A DNA stretch of 64,000 bases from Grimontia kaedaensis (GCF_023746615.1 NZ_CP082275.1:2976001-3040000), one strand, 5' to 3'. Shown: positions 17,909-27,593, counted from the stretch's first letter. Notes: generated by a model not told the origin, from the sequence alone. A program made the numbers and translations.

Positions 17909-19762
17909 TTAAATCGACAGCTTGTTAATGCGCTTACCGCCGTAAACCAGGTTAACCAGGCAACGGGTACCGATAATTGCAGTAAACATTGAAGTCAGAA
18001 TACCGATCGACAGTGTCACAGCGAAGCCTTTCACCGCGCCTGTACCCACAGCAAACAGAATGATTGCCGTGATTAGAGTGGTGATGTTCGCATCGGCAAT
18101 GGTGCTGAATGCATTCGCATAACCTTGGTGGATCGCTTGTTGAGGGTTGCGCCCCTCATTGAGTTCTTCCCGGATTCGTTCAAAGATAAGTACGTTGGCG
18201 TCAACCGCCATACCCACTGTCAGTACGATACCTGCGATACCCGGCAAGGTCATTGTCGCCCCTGGAATCATCGACATCACACCAATAATCAGGATGATGT
18301 TCACCGCCAGCGCACAGTTCGCAAAAAGACCGAATCGACGGTAGTAAACCAGCGTAAACAACATCACCGCCAGCAGACCCCAGATACAGGCTTTAATACC
18401 CATATCAATGTTCTGTTGACCCATTGATGGACCAATGGTGCGCTCTTCAACGATAGAGATTGGTGCAATCAGAGCACCTGCGCGTAGCAGCAGTGCGAGG
18501 TTATGTGCTTCAGCTTGAGAGTCGATACCCGTGATACGGAAGTTACGGCCAAGCGCAGTCTGAATCGTCGCTTGGTTGATCACTTCCTCATGTTTGGAAA
18601 GGATAATCTTGCCGTTTTCATCACGCTTACCGCTATCTTTATATTCCGCAAATACCGTCGCCATCAGCTTGCCAACATTGTTCTTACTGAACGCTGCCAT
18701 TTTGCTGCCGCCGTCGCTATCGAGCGAGATGTTCACCTGCGGACGGCTGTATTCGTCGAAGCTCGAGCTCGCATCAGTGATGCTTGAACCGCCCAGAATC
18801 ACACGTTTTTTAAGCACAACCGGACGACCGTCACGGGTGTATTTGATTTCGCTGCCCGGAGGAACACGGCCAGCAGCCGCAGCAACCGGATCGGCGCTGT
18901 CATCAACTTCACGGAATTCCAGGGTTGCTGTTGCACCCAGGATTTCTTTTGCACGTGCAGTGTCTTGAACACCCGGTAACTCAACTACGATACGGCTTGC
19001 GCCCTGACGTTGTACCAGTGGTTCTGCAACACCCAGTTCATTCACACGGTTACGCAGGATTGTAATGTTCTGCTCAACGGCGTAGTTACGGATTTCCTGA
19101 AGACGTTCCTCAGTGAATTTCGCAGAAACAGCAAAACGGGCACTATCGGTGCTGAACACCATATCTGGGTGCAGTCTTGCGAGTTCACTTTCTGCAGCGT
19201 CCATGTCCGCTTCGTTACGCAGCATGACTTCGATATTCTCATCACCACCGACGCGGATACCACGATAGCGGATTTTGGCTTCACGAAGTTCAGTACGGAA
19301 GGTGTCTTCCTGCTGGGTGAGGAGTTTTTCCATTGCCGCGTCCATGTCCACTTCCATAAGGAAATGCACACCACCACGGAGGTCCAGACCCAGTTTCATT
19401 GGGTTAGCACCAATTGCTTCCAGCCAATCAGGCGTTGCAGGAGCAAGGTTAAGCGCAACAATCAGACCATCATCTTTAAGTTCGCCGTTTAAGACGTCAC
19501 GAGCTTCAATCTGATTATCAGTGTCGGAGAAACGAACCAGTACAGTGCCGTTTTCTAGCGCAATGGATTTATAAGAGATTTTATCTTTTTCGAGGGAAGA
19601 TTTGACGGTGTCCAGTGTGGAGAGATCAACCGAGGCGCCACGCGCCCCGGTGATTTGAACCGCTGGATCTTCACCGTAGATATTGGGAAGTGCATAGAGG
19701 GCGCCGACAAAAATGACCAACACCACCATAATGTACTTCCACAAAGGATAACGGTTTAGCAC
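17909..19762 (-). CDS. secD: SecD, protein export membrane protein
   Basis: 617 aa, E. coli-like length. First membrane segment (YIMVVLVIFVGALYALPNIY), a long periplasmic domain (P1) with GLDLRGGVHFLMEVD, then five clustered C-terminal segments with the proton-relay region GMAVDANVLIFERIREEL. Operon yajC-secD-secF is intact. Confidence 0.97.
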   Translation of the reverse strand: MLNRYPLWKYIMVVLVIFVGALYALPNIYGEDPAVQITGARGASVDLSTLDTVKSSLEKDKISYKSIALENGTVLVRFSDTDNQIEARDVLNGELKDDGLIVALNLAPATPDWLEAIGANPMKLGLDLRGGVHFLMEVDMDAAMEKLLTQQEDTFRTELREAKIRYRGIRVGGDENIEVMLRNEADMDAAESELARLHPDMVFSTDSARFAVSAKFTEERLQEIRNYAVEQNITILRNRVNELGVAEPLVQRQGASRIVVELPGVQDTARAKEILGATATLEFREVDDSADPVAAAAGRVPPGSEIKYTRDGRPVVLKKRVILGGSSITDASSSFDEYSRPQVNISLDSDGGSKMAAFSKNNVGKLMATVFAEYKDSGKRDENGKIILSKHEEVINQATIQTALGRNFRITGIDSQAEAHNLALLLRAGALIAPISIVEERTIGPSMGQQNIDMGIKACIWGLLAVMLFTLVYYRRFGLFANCALAVNIILIIGVMSMIPGATMTLPGIAGIVLTVGMAVDANVLIFERIREELNEGRNPQQAIHQGYANAFSTIADANITTLITAIILFAVGTGAVKGFAVTLSIGILTSMFTAIIGTRCLVNLVYGGKRINKLSI

Positions 19763-19788
19763 TGCTAGGATCCTTTATGGCTATGGGG

Positions 19789-20118
19789 TTACAGCGACTG
19801 AATGGTGCCTTTTGGCAAAACTGCAGTCACAAAATCCTTTTTGATGGTCACTTCGTTGTTGTCACTCAGTGCGATAACGATGAAGTCGTTGTCATCAGCA
19901 ATCTTAGTAATTTTACCCACCAGGCCGCCACCGGTCAGAACTTCATCGCCCTTGCCCATTGATGCCATCAGGTTCTTGTGCTCTTTCACACGTTTCGCCT
20001 GTGGACGGTAAATCATGAAGTAGAAAATAACGGCAAACAGGCCAAGCATGATAAATAGCTGCATACCGCCGCCTTGTGGTGCGCCTTCTGCTGCTGCATG
20101 AGCTTGAGAAATAAACAT
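19789..20118 (-). CDS. yajC: YajC, Sec translocon accessory protein
   Basis: 109 aa. Small inner membrane protein of the SecDF-YajC subcomplex. One membrane segment (LFIMLGLFAVIFYFMIYRPQ, about residues 24-43) followed by a cytosolic KOW-like domain (GDEVLTGGGLVGKITKI). The N-terminal MFISQAHAAAEGAPQGG is typical. Confidence 0.95.
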   Translation of the reverse strand: MFISQAHAAAEGAPQGGGMQLFIMLGLFAVIFYFMIYRPQAKRVKEHKNLMASMGKGDEVLTGGGLVGKITKIADDNDFIVIALSDNNEVTIKKDFVTAVLPKGTIQSL

Positions 20119-20160
20119 TCAGTAACGTCCTCGTATCAATATGAACATTTTCTAGATTTT

Positions 20161-20192
20161 CGCCTCACCAAAAGCACTCTTTTGGCGAGGCG
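20161..20192 (-). terminator. Stem-loop between tgt and yajC
   Basis: A 13-bp stem with one mismatch (20161-20174 against 20179-20192, loop CACT), starting 8 nt past the tgt stop. Little T follows on the minus strand, so it may attenuate rather than stop read-through into yajC-secDF. Confidence 0.5.
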
Positions 20193-20199
20193 AGAATTC

Positions 20200-21327
20200 T
20201 TAGTCTTCTTTCAGCGGTGGCACTTCACGGCCACGGCGTTCGTAGAATTCCTTAACAAAGGTCTCTAATCTACCTTCGTCAATAGCGTTACGCAAACTCT
20301 CCATCAGGCGCTGGTAGTAACGCAGGTTGTGGATGGTGTTGAGACGTGCGCCCAGAATTTCGTTACAGCGATCAAGATGATGCAGATATGCCTTGCTGTA
20401 GTTGCGGCAAGTGTAACAGTCGCACTCTGGATCCAGTGCAGTTGTGTCACTTTTATGCTTCGCATTACGGATCTTGATCACACCGCCGGTCACAAACAGG
20501 TGCCCATTACGCGCGTTACGCGTTGGCATGACACAGTCAAACATGTCGATACCACGGCGAACACCTTCCACCAAATCTTCCGGTTTACCTACACCCATCA
20601 GGTAACGTGGCTTATCTTCCGGCAGTTTTGGACAGGTATGTTCCAGAACGCGATGCATGTCTTCTTTTGGCTCACCCACCGCCAGACCACCGACCGCATA
20701 ACCATCAAAACCAATGTTGGTCAGACCTTCTACTGACACATCACGCAGGTCTTCATAGACAGACCCTTGAACGATGCCAAATAGTGCATTTTTGTTGCCC
20801 ATTTTGTCGAAATGATTACGGCTACGTTGTGCCCAACGCAGGCTCATTTCCATCGATTTCTTCGCTTCTTCGTGTGTCGCCGGGTAAGGCGTACACTCGT
20901 CGAAGATCATTACGATGTCAGAACCCAGATCGTATTGGATTTCCATCGACTTCTCTGCGTCCATGAAAATTTTGTCGCCGTTGACAGGGTTGCGGAAATG
21001 AACACCTTCTTCGGTGATTTTACGCATTGCACCCAGGCTGAATACCTGGAAACCGCCTGAATCGGTCAGGATAGGACCCTGCCAGTTCATGAAATCGTGC
21101 AAGTCACCGTGGGCACGCATGATTTCCTGACCAGGGCGCAGCCATAGGTGGAAGGTGTTACCCAGAAGAATTTGTGCGCCGGTATCAGCCACTTCTTCCG
21201 GTGTCATCCCTTTTACGGTGCCGTAAGTACCCACTGGCATAAATGCCGGGGTTTCTACAGTGCCGCGTTCAAAAACCAGACGACCACGACGCGCGCGGCC
21301 TTCTTTCTTAATCAGTTCGTATTTCAC
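20200..21327 (-). CDS. tgt: Tgt, tRNA-guanine transglycosylase
   Basis: 375 aa from a GTG at 21327, chosen because GGAGGT stands three nucleotides before it and the length then equals E. coli Tgt; the frame is open further upstream but that part is not family-like. Exchanges G34 for preQ1 in queuosine tRNAs. Visible: MPVGTYGTVKGMTPEEV, nucleophile/base-recognition LTDSGGFQVFSLG, PTRNARNGHLF, and the zinc site CDCYTC with downstream His (YLHHL). Follows queA, its pathway partner. Confidence 0.96.
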   Translation of the reverse strand: MKYELIKKEGRARRGRLVFERGTVETPAFMPVGTYGTVKGMTPEEVADTGAQILLGNTFHLWLRPGQEIMRAHGDLHDFMNWQGPILTDSGGFQVFSLGAMRKITEEGVHFRNPVNGDKIFMDAEKSMEIQYDLGSDIVMIFDECTPYPATHEEAKKSMEMSLRWAQRSRNHFDKMGNKNALFGIVQGSVYEDLRDVSVEGLTNIGFDGYAVGGLAVGEPKEDMHRVLEHTCPKLPEDKPRYLMGVGKPEDLVEGVRRGIDMFDCVMPTRNARNGHLFVTGGVIKIRNAKHKSDTTALDPECDCYTCRNYSKAYLHHLDRCNEILGARLNTIHNLRYYQRLMESLRNAIDEGRLETFVKEFYERRGREVPPLKED

Positions 21328-21387
21328 GATACCTCCGAAATGCCAGAGAAACAGTCTGGCGCTAATGTGCCTGTCGCACAGAGACAA

Positions 21388-21420
21388 AACTGGCTGTCGC
21401 AAATCTGCTGACAGCCAGTT
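21388..21420 (-). terminator. Stem-loop between queA and tgt
   Basis: An 11-bp perfect stem (21388-21398 with 21410-21420) in the 148-nt queA-tgt gap, followed on the minus strand by TTTGTCTC. Possible terminator or attenuator between the two queuosine genes. Confidence 0.5.
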
Positions 21421-21475
21421 GAATTTGGAGTCACCTCATCCCCAAAGGCGATGCGGTGTAAAAGCCAGCGTCTGA

Positions 21476-22531
21476 TTATACCTCAGTCTGGCGGGTGACA
21501 AACATCGCATCTCCGTAACTGAAGAAACGATATTCATTGTTCACGGCTTCTTGATAGGCATTCATCACATGCTCATAACCTGCAAAAGAAGACACCAGCA
21601 TGATCAAAGTCGATTCCGGCAAGTGGAAGTTAGTCACCAATGCGTCCACCAGCTGCCATTCGTAACCCGGATAGATGAAAATCTGGGTGTCGTTGAAGAA
21701 AGGCTTCAGTTCAGTGCCTTCATTCTTTGAATACTGAGCCGCACTTTCCAGTGAACGGACCGATGTTGTACCAACTGCAATCACGCGGTTTCCGCGCGCT
21801 TTGGTTGCCAGAACTGCATCCACCACTTCTTGCGGCACTTCAGCATATTCGGAATGCATCACGTGATCATTGATGTCATCAACACGCACTGGCTGGAAAG
21901 TACCCGCGCCAACGTGAAGGGTCACAAATGCCGTTTCTACGCCTTTCTTCTTGAGTGCAGCGAGGATGTTTTCGTCAAAGTGCAGACCTGCTGTCGGCGC
22001 AGCGACTGCACCCGGCTTTTCGTTATAAACCGTTTGGTAACGCTCTTTGTCCGACTCTTCATCAGGACGATCGATGTAAGGCGGCAACGGCATGTGACCA
22101 ACCTGATTTAAGATATCAAGTACAGCTTGCTCGCCGCTGAAGTGAATTTCAAAAAGCGCATCATGACGGGCAACCATTTCTGCTTCAAACTCGTCATTTT
22201 CACCCAGGAACAACTGTGTCCCCGGCTTAGGCGGCTTGGAAGCACGAACATGTGCAAGGATCGACTTTTCATCCAGCATACGCTCCACCAGCACCTCAAT
22301 CTTGCCACCGGACGCTTTGCGGCCATAAACGCGCGCAGGGATTACCCGGGTATTGTTGAACACCATCAGGTCACCTGGCTCAACAAGATCAAGGATGTCA
22401 GTAAATTGCTTATGACTCAGCTCGCCGGAATTGCCGTTCAGTTGCAGCAAACGACTCGCAGTACGATCAGCCTGCGGATAACGCGCGATCAGCGAGTCTG
22501 GAAGGTCAAAATGAAAATCGGATACTTGCAT
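21476..22531 (-). CDS. queA: QueA, S-adenosylmethionine:tRNA ribosyltransferase-isomerase
   Basis: 351 aa. Moves the ribosyl unit of SAM to preQ1-34 to form epoxyqueuosine. Starts MQVSDFHFDLPDSLIARYP, and contains FNNTRVIPARVYGRK, AAPTAGLHFDENIL and the C-terminal NFHLPESTLIMLVSSFAGYE, all QueA hallmarks. Upstream of tgt, as usual. Confidence 0.97.
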   Translation of the reverse strand: MQVSDFHFDLPDSLIARYPQADRTASRLLQLNGNSGELSHKQFTDILDLVEPGDLMVFNNTRVIPARVYGRKASGGKIEVLVERMLDEKSILAHVRASKPPKPGTQLFLGENDEFEAEMVARHDALFEIHFSGEQAVLDILNQVGHMPLPPYIDRPDEESDKERYQTVYNEKPGAVAAPTAGLHFDENILAALKKKGVETAFVTLHVGAGTFQPVRVDDINDHVMHSEYAEVPQEVVDAVLATKARGNRVIAVGTTSVRSLESAAQYSKNEGTELKPFFNDTQIFIYPGYEWQLVDALVTNFHLPESTLIMLVSSFAGYEHVMNAYQEAVNNEYRFFSYGDAMFVTRQTEV

Positions 22532-22638
22532 CGAAAAAGCCCCATTCTACAGCAGCCCGCTAGTATAGGCCGCTGTGCTACAATATCAAGCAGGATGGGG
22601 CTTGCCCGCTACAATCCAAGCGGGCAAATTGTGAAGAG

Positions 22639-23730
22639 TTATGACAGTCGGCGGCGGAAAATCAGAAGCCCCAATGAGAGCAGTGATAGCCAAGCGAAAG
22701 AGCCGCCTCCACCACTGCCACTTATTGGTGGGGTTGGAGGCGGGGTTACATCTTCTTCACCACCGTCAGAATCTTCTCCACTTCCCGGATAAACAGGAAC
22801 AATTGGTGGGTTACCAACAGGATTATAGTTGACGCTTTGATCAAAAATGTCTTGCGTGAACGTCGGGGTGGGTTCAGTGTAGCCACCATCCATGTTCTGG
22901 TTTATCCAGTCGTAGTAAGTACTGATCTGTGAAAAACCATCTTCTGCTGATGGGCTGCCACAACCAAAAAACGCACTCGAAAAACTCACGATACCTACCG
23001 CACGATACCCCATGTCAGCATCGCCAGCATTATTCTTGTTTTGCCACACTAGAGGGCCACCAGAGTCTCCAGAACAAATACCGGTAGTGAAAGTCTCATT
23101 AGCACAGACATAAGCATCAGCTAAGTTTTGATCATAACCAAACTGATTCACCCAGCTGCATGAAAGGTCTCTCACACCATTCAAGTACGTTTTCCGTAAA
23201 TACTGACTAGCATCACCGTTAGTACTGGTCGACCCCCAACCTGAAACATAAAGATTCTGACTAGCCGCACCATTAAACTCTGTGTCCATTTCCGATTGCT
23301 CTGTCGGCGAAAGAAGTCTTATTGGTTTAACGGTAGAAGGTAAAGCTGAGGCTAACTTTACAAGGGCTATATCAGCAGTAAACTGGAAGTCTTCGTAGTC
23401 TGGGTGCATTGTGACGGCAGAGGCCGAGATACCAACGCCAGAATATTCTCTACTTTCAAAGCCTGCAAAAATCTTAATGTCACCTGCCCTGAAACCATCA
23501 ACACAATGCGCAGCGGTTAATACATAGTTGTCGGAAATAATGATACCACCGCAGGAATAAGATCCTTGGAACCGATTTCCAATAGTAAGGAATGCTTGCC
23601 AAGGCGTTGCTTCAATTGATGCGTAGTCGCCATTGATAATCCTCGGTGCTTTAGATTCTGCGAGCACGGAAGCTGAATAAGCAGATAAACTACAAAATGA
23701 TACAACACCAGCCAACATCAGTCGTTTCAT
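22639..23730 (-). CDS. Secreted trypsin-like serine protease with GlyGly-CTERM tail
   Basis: 363 aa from the ATG at 23730 (MKRLMLAGVV). A start four codons upstream is rejected because its ATGAGG supplies the ribosome binding site. Signal peptide, then the S1 domain beginning at the activation-type sequence IINGDYA. Catalytic triad His75 (TAAHC), Asp120 (TADIALVKL) and Ser223 (CSGDSGGPL). After a Pro/Glu/Asp-rich linker the C-terminus is a GlyGly-CTERM sorting signal: SGSGGGG, a hydrophobic segment, then RRRLS. In Vibrio such tails are handled by rhombosortase and the type II secretion system (VesB-like proteases). A 9-bp hairpin (22602-22610 with 22619-22627) lies beyond the stop. Confidence 0.9.
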   Translation of the reverse strand: MKRLMLAGVVSFCSLSAYSASVLAESKAPRIINGDYASIEATPWQAFLTIGNRFQGSYSCGGIIISDNYVLTAAHCVDGFRAGDIKIFAGFESREYSGVGISASAVTMHPDYEDFQFTADIALVKLASALPSTVKPIRLLSPTEQSEMDTEFNGAASQNLYVSGWGSTSTNGDASQYLRKTYLNGVRDLSCSWVNQFGYDQNLADAYVCANETFTTGICSGDSGGPLVWQNKNNAGDADMGYRAVGIVSFSSAFFGCGSPSAEDGFSQISTYYDWINQNMDGGYTEPTPTFTQDIFDQSVNYNPVGNPPIVPVYPGSGEDSDGGEEDVTPPPTPPISGSGGGGSFAWLSLLSLGLLIFRRRLS

Positions 23731-23875
23731 AAACAACCTCATCCATGAGTGATTTCTTATGAAATTGAGGTTATCGGGAAAAGAATGAAAGACAATAACT
23801 GCGGTGAAATCTTCAACAATTGCTCGGACTTTTACAAAAAAATCTCAGCAAAGAAACAAAATATAGCCTGTGTCA

Positions 23876-24853
23876 TTATTGAACACGGTGATAATGCCCA
23901 AATATCAAGCGTGACAAAACCAGCGATAAGATAAACAGAATCCCCAGAGAACCACCTCCCCCGTTACTTTCCATAACTACGGAAGACTGGCTCGCACAGC
24001 TTCCACTCTGACAATCAGAAACCCAATCTGTATAGCTGGCAACCTGGGTAAAAACGTCTGGAACCGTCGGGGACGCACACTGCGAAGCCACACCGAAGCT
24101 CACTAAGCCTATTAGGGTTGCGCCGCCATCAGCATCGCCAGCGCGTGAGGGGTCATACCAAATCAGTGGGCCTCCGGAGTCACCGTTACAGGCGCCAACA
24201 CCACTTGCCTGAGCACAAAAATATTTGGATTGATAGTCAGAGACATTGGTTAGCGTTGTCCCCCATTGTGATGCACAGGTGGCATCACTCAATGCAGAAA
24301 GCGTCGCTTTCTGAAGTGTATTGGTCGATTGGCTCCGCCCCGTGTCGGTGTAACCCCAGCCAGTTAGCTGCATATCATTGTTATTGAGGTTCCCCGTCGC
24401 ATCGACGGCAGCTTGTACCGTGTCATTGGGCAACACCACGGTTGAAGCATTAGGATGGACATCGGAGGAAAGTTTTACCAAGGCAATATCGTTTTGCAGC
24501 GTATCTTTGTTGTAACTGCTGTTGGTATAAATAGAGTCGACGGAAGATTGAAAGCTGGAAAAATTTGCCCCGTTAATTTCCGCTGTTCCCGTGTAGACCG
24601 AGACAGAGTTGGCTGATGCCAGAGAAAAAGGGTCATCGTCATCGGCAGTGTCAAGGCAATGTGCCGCAGTCAAAATCCAGCGGGAAGAAATCACCACCCC
24701 ACCACAAAAGTTACTCCCTATTCTCAGAAATGCCTGCCAGGGGGCATCATTGATGGAAGCATCACTCCCCCCCACCACATTAGGAGACGGCTCTGCAGCG
24801 AGCCCCTGAAAAGAGAAAAAAAGTAATAATATCGCTATGAGTTTCATGCGCAT
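23876..24853 (-). CDS. Second secreted trypsin-like protease with GlyGly-CTERM-like tail
   Basis: 325 aa from the ATG at 24853, preceded by AGGGG; the open extension upstream lacks a signal peptide. Signal peptide MRMKLIAILLLFFSFQGLAA, mature S1 domain at VVGGSDASINDAPWQAF. Triad His65 (TAAHC), Asp122 (NDIALVKL), Ser226 (NGDSGGPL). The tail is NGGGGSLGILFILSLVLSRL with His/Arg at the end, again GlyGly-CTERM-like. Same strand as the previous gene and 145 nt upstream of it; the two share architecture but little sequence outside the active-site blocks, so they are old paralogues. Probably exported by Sec then type II secretion. Confidence 0.88.
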   Translation of the reverse strand: MRMKLIAILLLFFSFQGLAAEPSPNVVGGSDASINDAPWQAFLRIGSNFCGGVVISSRWILTAAHCLDTADDDDPFSLASANSVSVYTGTAEINGANFSSFQSSVDSIYTNSSYNKDTLQNDIALVKLSSDVHPNASTVVLPNDTVQAAVDATGNLNNNDMQLTGWGYTDTGRSQSTNTLQKATLSALSDATCASQWGTTLTNVSDYQSKYFCAQASGVGACNGDSGGPLIWYDPSRAGDADGGATLIGLVSFGVASQCASPTVPDVFTQVASYTDWVSDCQSGSCASQSSVVMESNGGGGSLGILFILSLVLSRLIFGHYHRVQ

Positions 24854-25045
24854 TATTATCGCCCCTATAAACAAAAAAGTGTTGTTTGGCGCTGTTGCGC
24901 CACGGTGCGTTGCTACTGCTTGAAACAACCTTGGCGTCATTCAGAATTTCCGGATGGAAGTTTGAATGTCGTCACCTAAAATCCCTGCCTTTCTAGCTAC
25001 ATCCGGAGTATAGCCTTACTTTTATTATGTCTTTCTGGAGGCAGA

Positions 25046-25443
25046 ATGTTTACCGTAAATGACATGATGAGTTCGACCCCATCACCCTCTCTTCTAAGGA
25101 TAAGATATCTGACGCAAAGTGCCTGATGGATTCTCTCCGTATTCGCCACGTTCCTATTGTCAGTGCTTCCGGAAAGCTTGAAGGTCTGGTGACACAGCGT
25201 GATGTCCTTGCCGCCCAGACATCCAGCCTGGAAAAAGCGGTAGGTGAAAACGAGCCGATGCAAGCGCCTCTGTCCCGATTTCTCAAGCGTTCTTTATATA
25301 CGGTCTCACCATGTGCTGGGCTCAAAGAGGCTGCATTATATATGCAGAAACGAAAGATCGGCTGCTTGCCTGTCGTTGAGGACGACAGACTGGTCGGTAT
25401 TATCACAGATAGCGACAAACACGTGCCACTTAAGATAGGCTAA
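25046..25443 (+). pseudogene. CBS-domain protein gene, frameshifted near its 5' end
   Basis: A well-placed start (GGAGG at 25037-25041, ATG at 25046) reads MFTVNDMMSS, the usual opening of a small two-CBS-domain protein, but that frame stops after 26 codons. The matching continuation DPITLSSKDKISDAK is in another frame from 25075 and runs to 25443 through two CBS motifs (RIRHVPIVSASGKLEGLVTQRD and KIGCLPVVEDDRLVGIITDS). One base is missing around 25073-25075. A shorter product could start at 25126 but would lack the first strand and helix of CBS1. Sequencing error or true pseudogene cannot be told apart here. CBS pairs normally bind adenylates. Confidence 0.75.
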
Positions 25444-25476
25444 GCCTTCCGTTTGAAGGAAAGATCCAGAGGGCGC

Positions 25477-26073
25477 GTGAATTATCTGGCGCATTTACAC
25501 ATTGCCAAACATTGCAACAGCCAGTTGATGGGAAACCTGATGGCAGATTTTGTTCGCGGGAAGCCCGACGGAAAGTTTCTGCCAGAAACCACTAAAGCCA
25601 TCTATCTTCACAGGTTTGTGGATCGCTTCATCGACAGTCATGAGGCTATCAAGCCCTGCCGTGCGCTATTTCCCAAACACCTTTACCGCTTCAGTGCCAT
25701 CGCCCTCGATATGTTCTGGGATCATGCACTCGTCCATCATTGGGATGCCTTCAATGACGTCCGCTTCGATGAGTTTGTCGCCCGCGCCGAAACAGACTGC
25801 CGCACAGCGACTCAGCAAGAACCCAATCCGCTGCCGGAAAGGTATCTTTTTCTCTCAGATAAAATGTGGCGGGAAGGCTGGATCCCTTCTTACGAGGACA
25901 TCAACACCCTACCCTTTGCTTTAAAGCGAATGTCAGCCAGAAGCCCTCGGATGGGACCGCTGGCTGAAACTGCAGAGACCTTAGTCGCTCATCGACAAGT
26001 ATTGTTGGATGCCTTTCCCTCTGTATATAGAGATGTGCTCAGCGCTGCTCGCGATTTTCACCACCAGACTTAA
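25477..26073 (+). CDS. acpH: AcpH, acyl-carrier-protein phosphodiesterase
   Basis: 198 aa from a GTG at 25477, preceded by AGAGGG; this gives VNYLAHLHIAKHCNSQLMGN, aligning with the AcpH N-terminus. Hydrolyses the 4'-phosphopantetheine arm from ACP. HD-like family; visible His/Asp residues in FVDRFIDSHEA and ALDMFWDHALVHHW fit the metal site. Starts 33 nt after the CBS gene on the same strand. Confidence 0.88.
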   Translation: MNYLAHLHIAKHCNSQLMGNLMADFVRGKPDGKFLPETTKAIYLHRFVDRFIDSHEAIKPCRALFPKHLYRFSAIALDMFWDHALVHHWDAFNDVRFDEFVARAETDCRTATQQEPNPLPERYLFLSDKMWREGWIPSYEDINTLPFALKRMSARSPRMGPLAETAETLVAHRQVLLDAFPSVYRDVLSAARDFHHQT

Positions 26074-26113
26074 CCGCGCCCCGCCAGTAAGTTCAATTCC
26101 GATACACAAAAAA

Positions 26114-26131
26114 AGCGACCCGAAGGTCGCT
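26114..26131 (-). terminator. Rho-independent terminator of aceA
   Basis: Seven-bp stem AGCGACC (26114-26120) with GGTCGCT (26125-26131) and loop CGAA. On the minus strand it is followed by seven T, so it terminates the leftward aceBA transcript. A second inverted repeat (26196-26204 with 26228-26236) lies closer to the aceA stop. Confidence 0.8.
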
Positions 26132-26246
26132 CAAAGCGTGGATATTGGAGCTCTGACGGCTCTTGAACAGCTAGGTTTATTGCATGTTATAAAGGCAATC
26201 GGGCCGATAGATATGGCTGGTTTATCAGCCCGATTGGGATAACGCT

Positions 26247-27551
26247 TTAGAACTGGTCTTCTTCGGTAGAACCTGTCAGAGCTGTTACAGAAGAGTTACC
26301 GCCTTGGATAGTGTTGGTCATCTTATCGAAGTAACCGGTACCCACTTCCTGCTGGTGAGCAACGAAGGTGTAGCCACGCTCAGCTGCTTCAAACTCAGGA
26401 CGCTGTACTTTCTCCACGTAGTGGCGCATGCCTTCACCTTGCGCATAAGCATGCGCCAGATCGAACATGTTGTACCACATGTTGTGGATACCCGCGAGAG
26501 TGATGAACTGGTACTTGTAGCCCATGTCTGACAGCGCCTGCTGGAACTTCGCAATGGTTGGCGCATCCAGGTTTTTCTCCCAGTTGAACGATGGCGAACA
26601 GTTGTAAGCCAGCAGTTGATCTGGGTACTGAGCATGAATAGCTTCAGCAAACTGACGCGCTTCTTCCAGATCAGGCGTTGCCGTTTCACACCAGATAAGG
26701 TCAGCATAGGGTGCGTAAGCCAGACCACGAGAAATCGCCTGATCGATACCTGCACGAACCTTGTAGAAACCTTCTGAAGTACGCTCGCCTTCGATGAAGT
26801 CTTTATCGTAAGGGTCACAATCAGATGTCAGCAGGTCTGCAGCGTTCGCATCAGTACGCGCAATCACAAGGGTGGTGGTGCCTGCAACGTCGGCAGCAAG
26901 ACGTGCTGCAACCAGTTTTTGAACGGCTTCTTGGGTAGGAACCAGCACCTTACCACCCATGTGACCACATTTCTTCACAGATGCCAGCTGGTCTTCAAAG
27001 TGAACACCCGCTGCACCCGCTTCAATCATAGAACGCATCAGCTCGTAAGCATTCAGAACACCACCGAAGCCTGCTTCTGCATCAGCAACGATTGGCAGGA
27101 AGTAATCGGTACCTTCTTCCGGTGTGCCACCTTTAGACCACTGGATTTGGTCAGCACGACGGAAAGAGTTGTTAATACGCTTAACCACTGCAGGTACAGA
27201 ATCTACCGGGTACAGTGATTGGTCAGGGTACATAGAAGATGCGGTGTTGTTATCCGCAGCCACCTGCCAACCAGACAGATAAATCGCCTCAATACCCGCT
27301 TTTGCTTGCTGGACCGCCTGACCACCGGTCAGTGCACCAAGACAGTTCACGTAGCCTTTCTTCGCGCTGCCGTTAACCAGTTCCCATAGCTTGTCAGCAC
27401 CGCGCTGGGCAATGGTCTGCTCCGGTACGAATGAACCACGCAGGGCAACCACTTCTTCCGCCGTGTAAGTACGTTTCACGTTCTTCCAACGCGGATTTTC
27501 AGCCCAGTCTTTTTCCAATGCTTCAATTTGCTGCTGTCTTGTCAGAGTCAT
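26247..27551 (-). CDS. aceA: Isocitrate lyase
   Basis: 434 aa from the ATG at 27551 (MTLTRQQQIEALEKDW), with GAGGGAAG just upstream; a start six codons earlier is ignored. Splits isocitrate to succinate and glyoxylate. The catalytic loop KKCGHMGGKVL and the metal-binding region PIVADAEAGFGG are present. C-terminus ends STEEDQF. Partner of malate synthase 42 nt upstream; together they form the glyoxylate shunt for growth on acetate or fatty acids. Confidence 0.97.
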   Translation of the reverse strand: MTLTRQQQIEALEKDWAENPRWKNVKRTYTAEEVVALRGSFVPEQTIAQRGADKLWELVNGSAKKGYVNCLGALTGGQAVQQAKAGIEAIYLSGWQVAADNNTASSMYPDQSLYPVDSVPAVVKRINNSFRRADQIQWSKGGTPEEGTDYFLPIVADAEAGFGGVLNAYELMRSMIEAGAAGVHFEDQLASVKKCGHMGGKVLVPTQEAVQKLVAARLAADVAGTTTLVIARTDANAADLLTSDCDPYDKDFIEGERTSEGFYKVRAGIDQAISRGLAYAPYADLIWCETATPDLEEARQFAEAIHAQYPDQLLAYNCSPSFNWEKNLDAPTIAKFQQALSDMGYKYQFITLAGIHNMWYNMFDLAHAYAQGEGMRHYVEKVQRPEFEAAERGYTFVAHQQEVGTGYFDKMTNTIQGGNSSVTALTGSTEEDQF

Positions 27552-27593
27552 TGTGCTTCCCTCTCTCAATGTTCAAGTTTGTAAAATCAGTGG

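Noticed and set aside
23749..23934. Plus-strand frame of 61 codons between the two proteases
   Set aside because: It begins at the antisense of one protease leader and ends inside the 3' end of the other, has no ribosome site, and resembles no protein.
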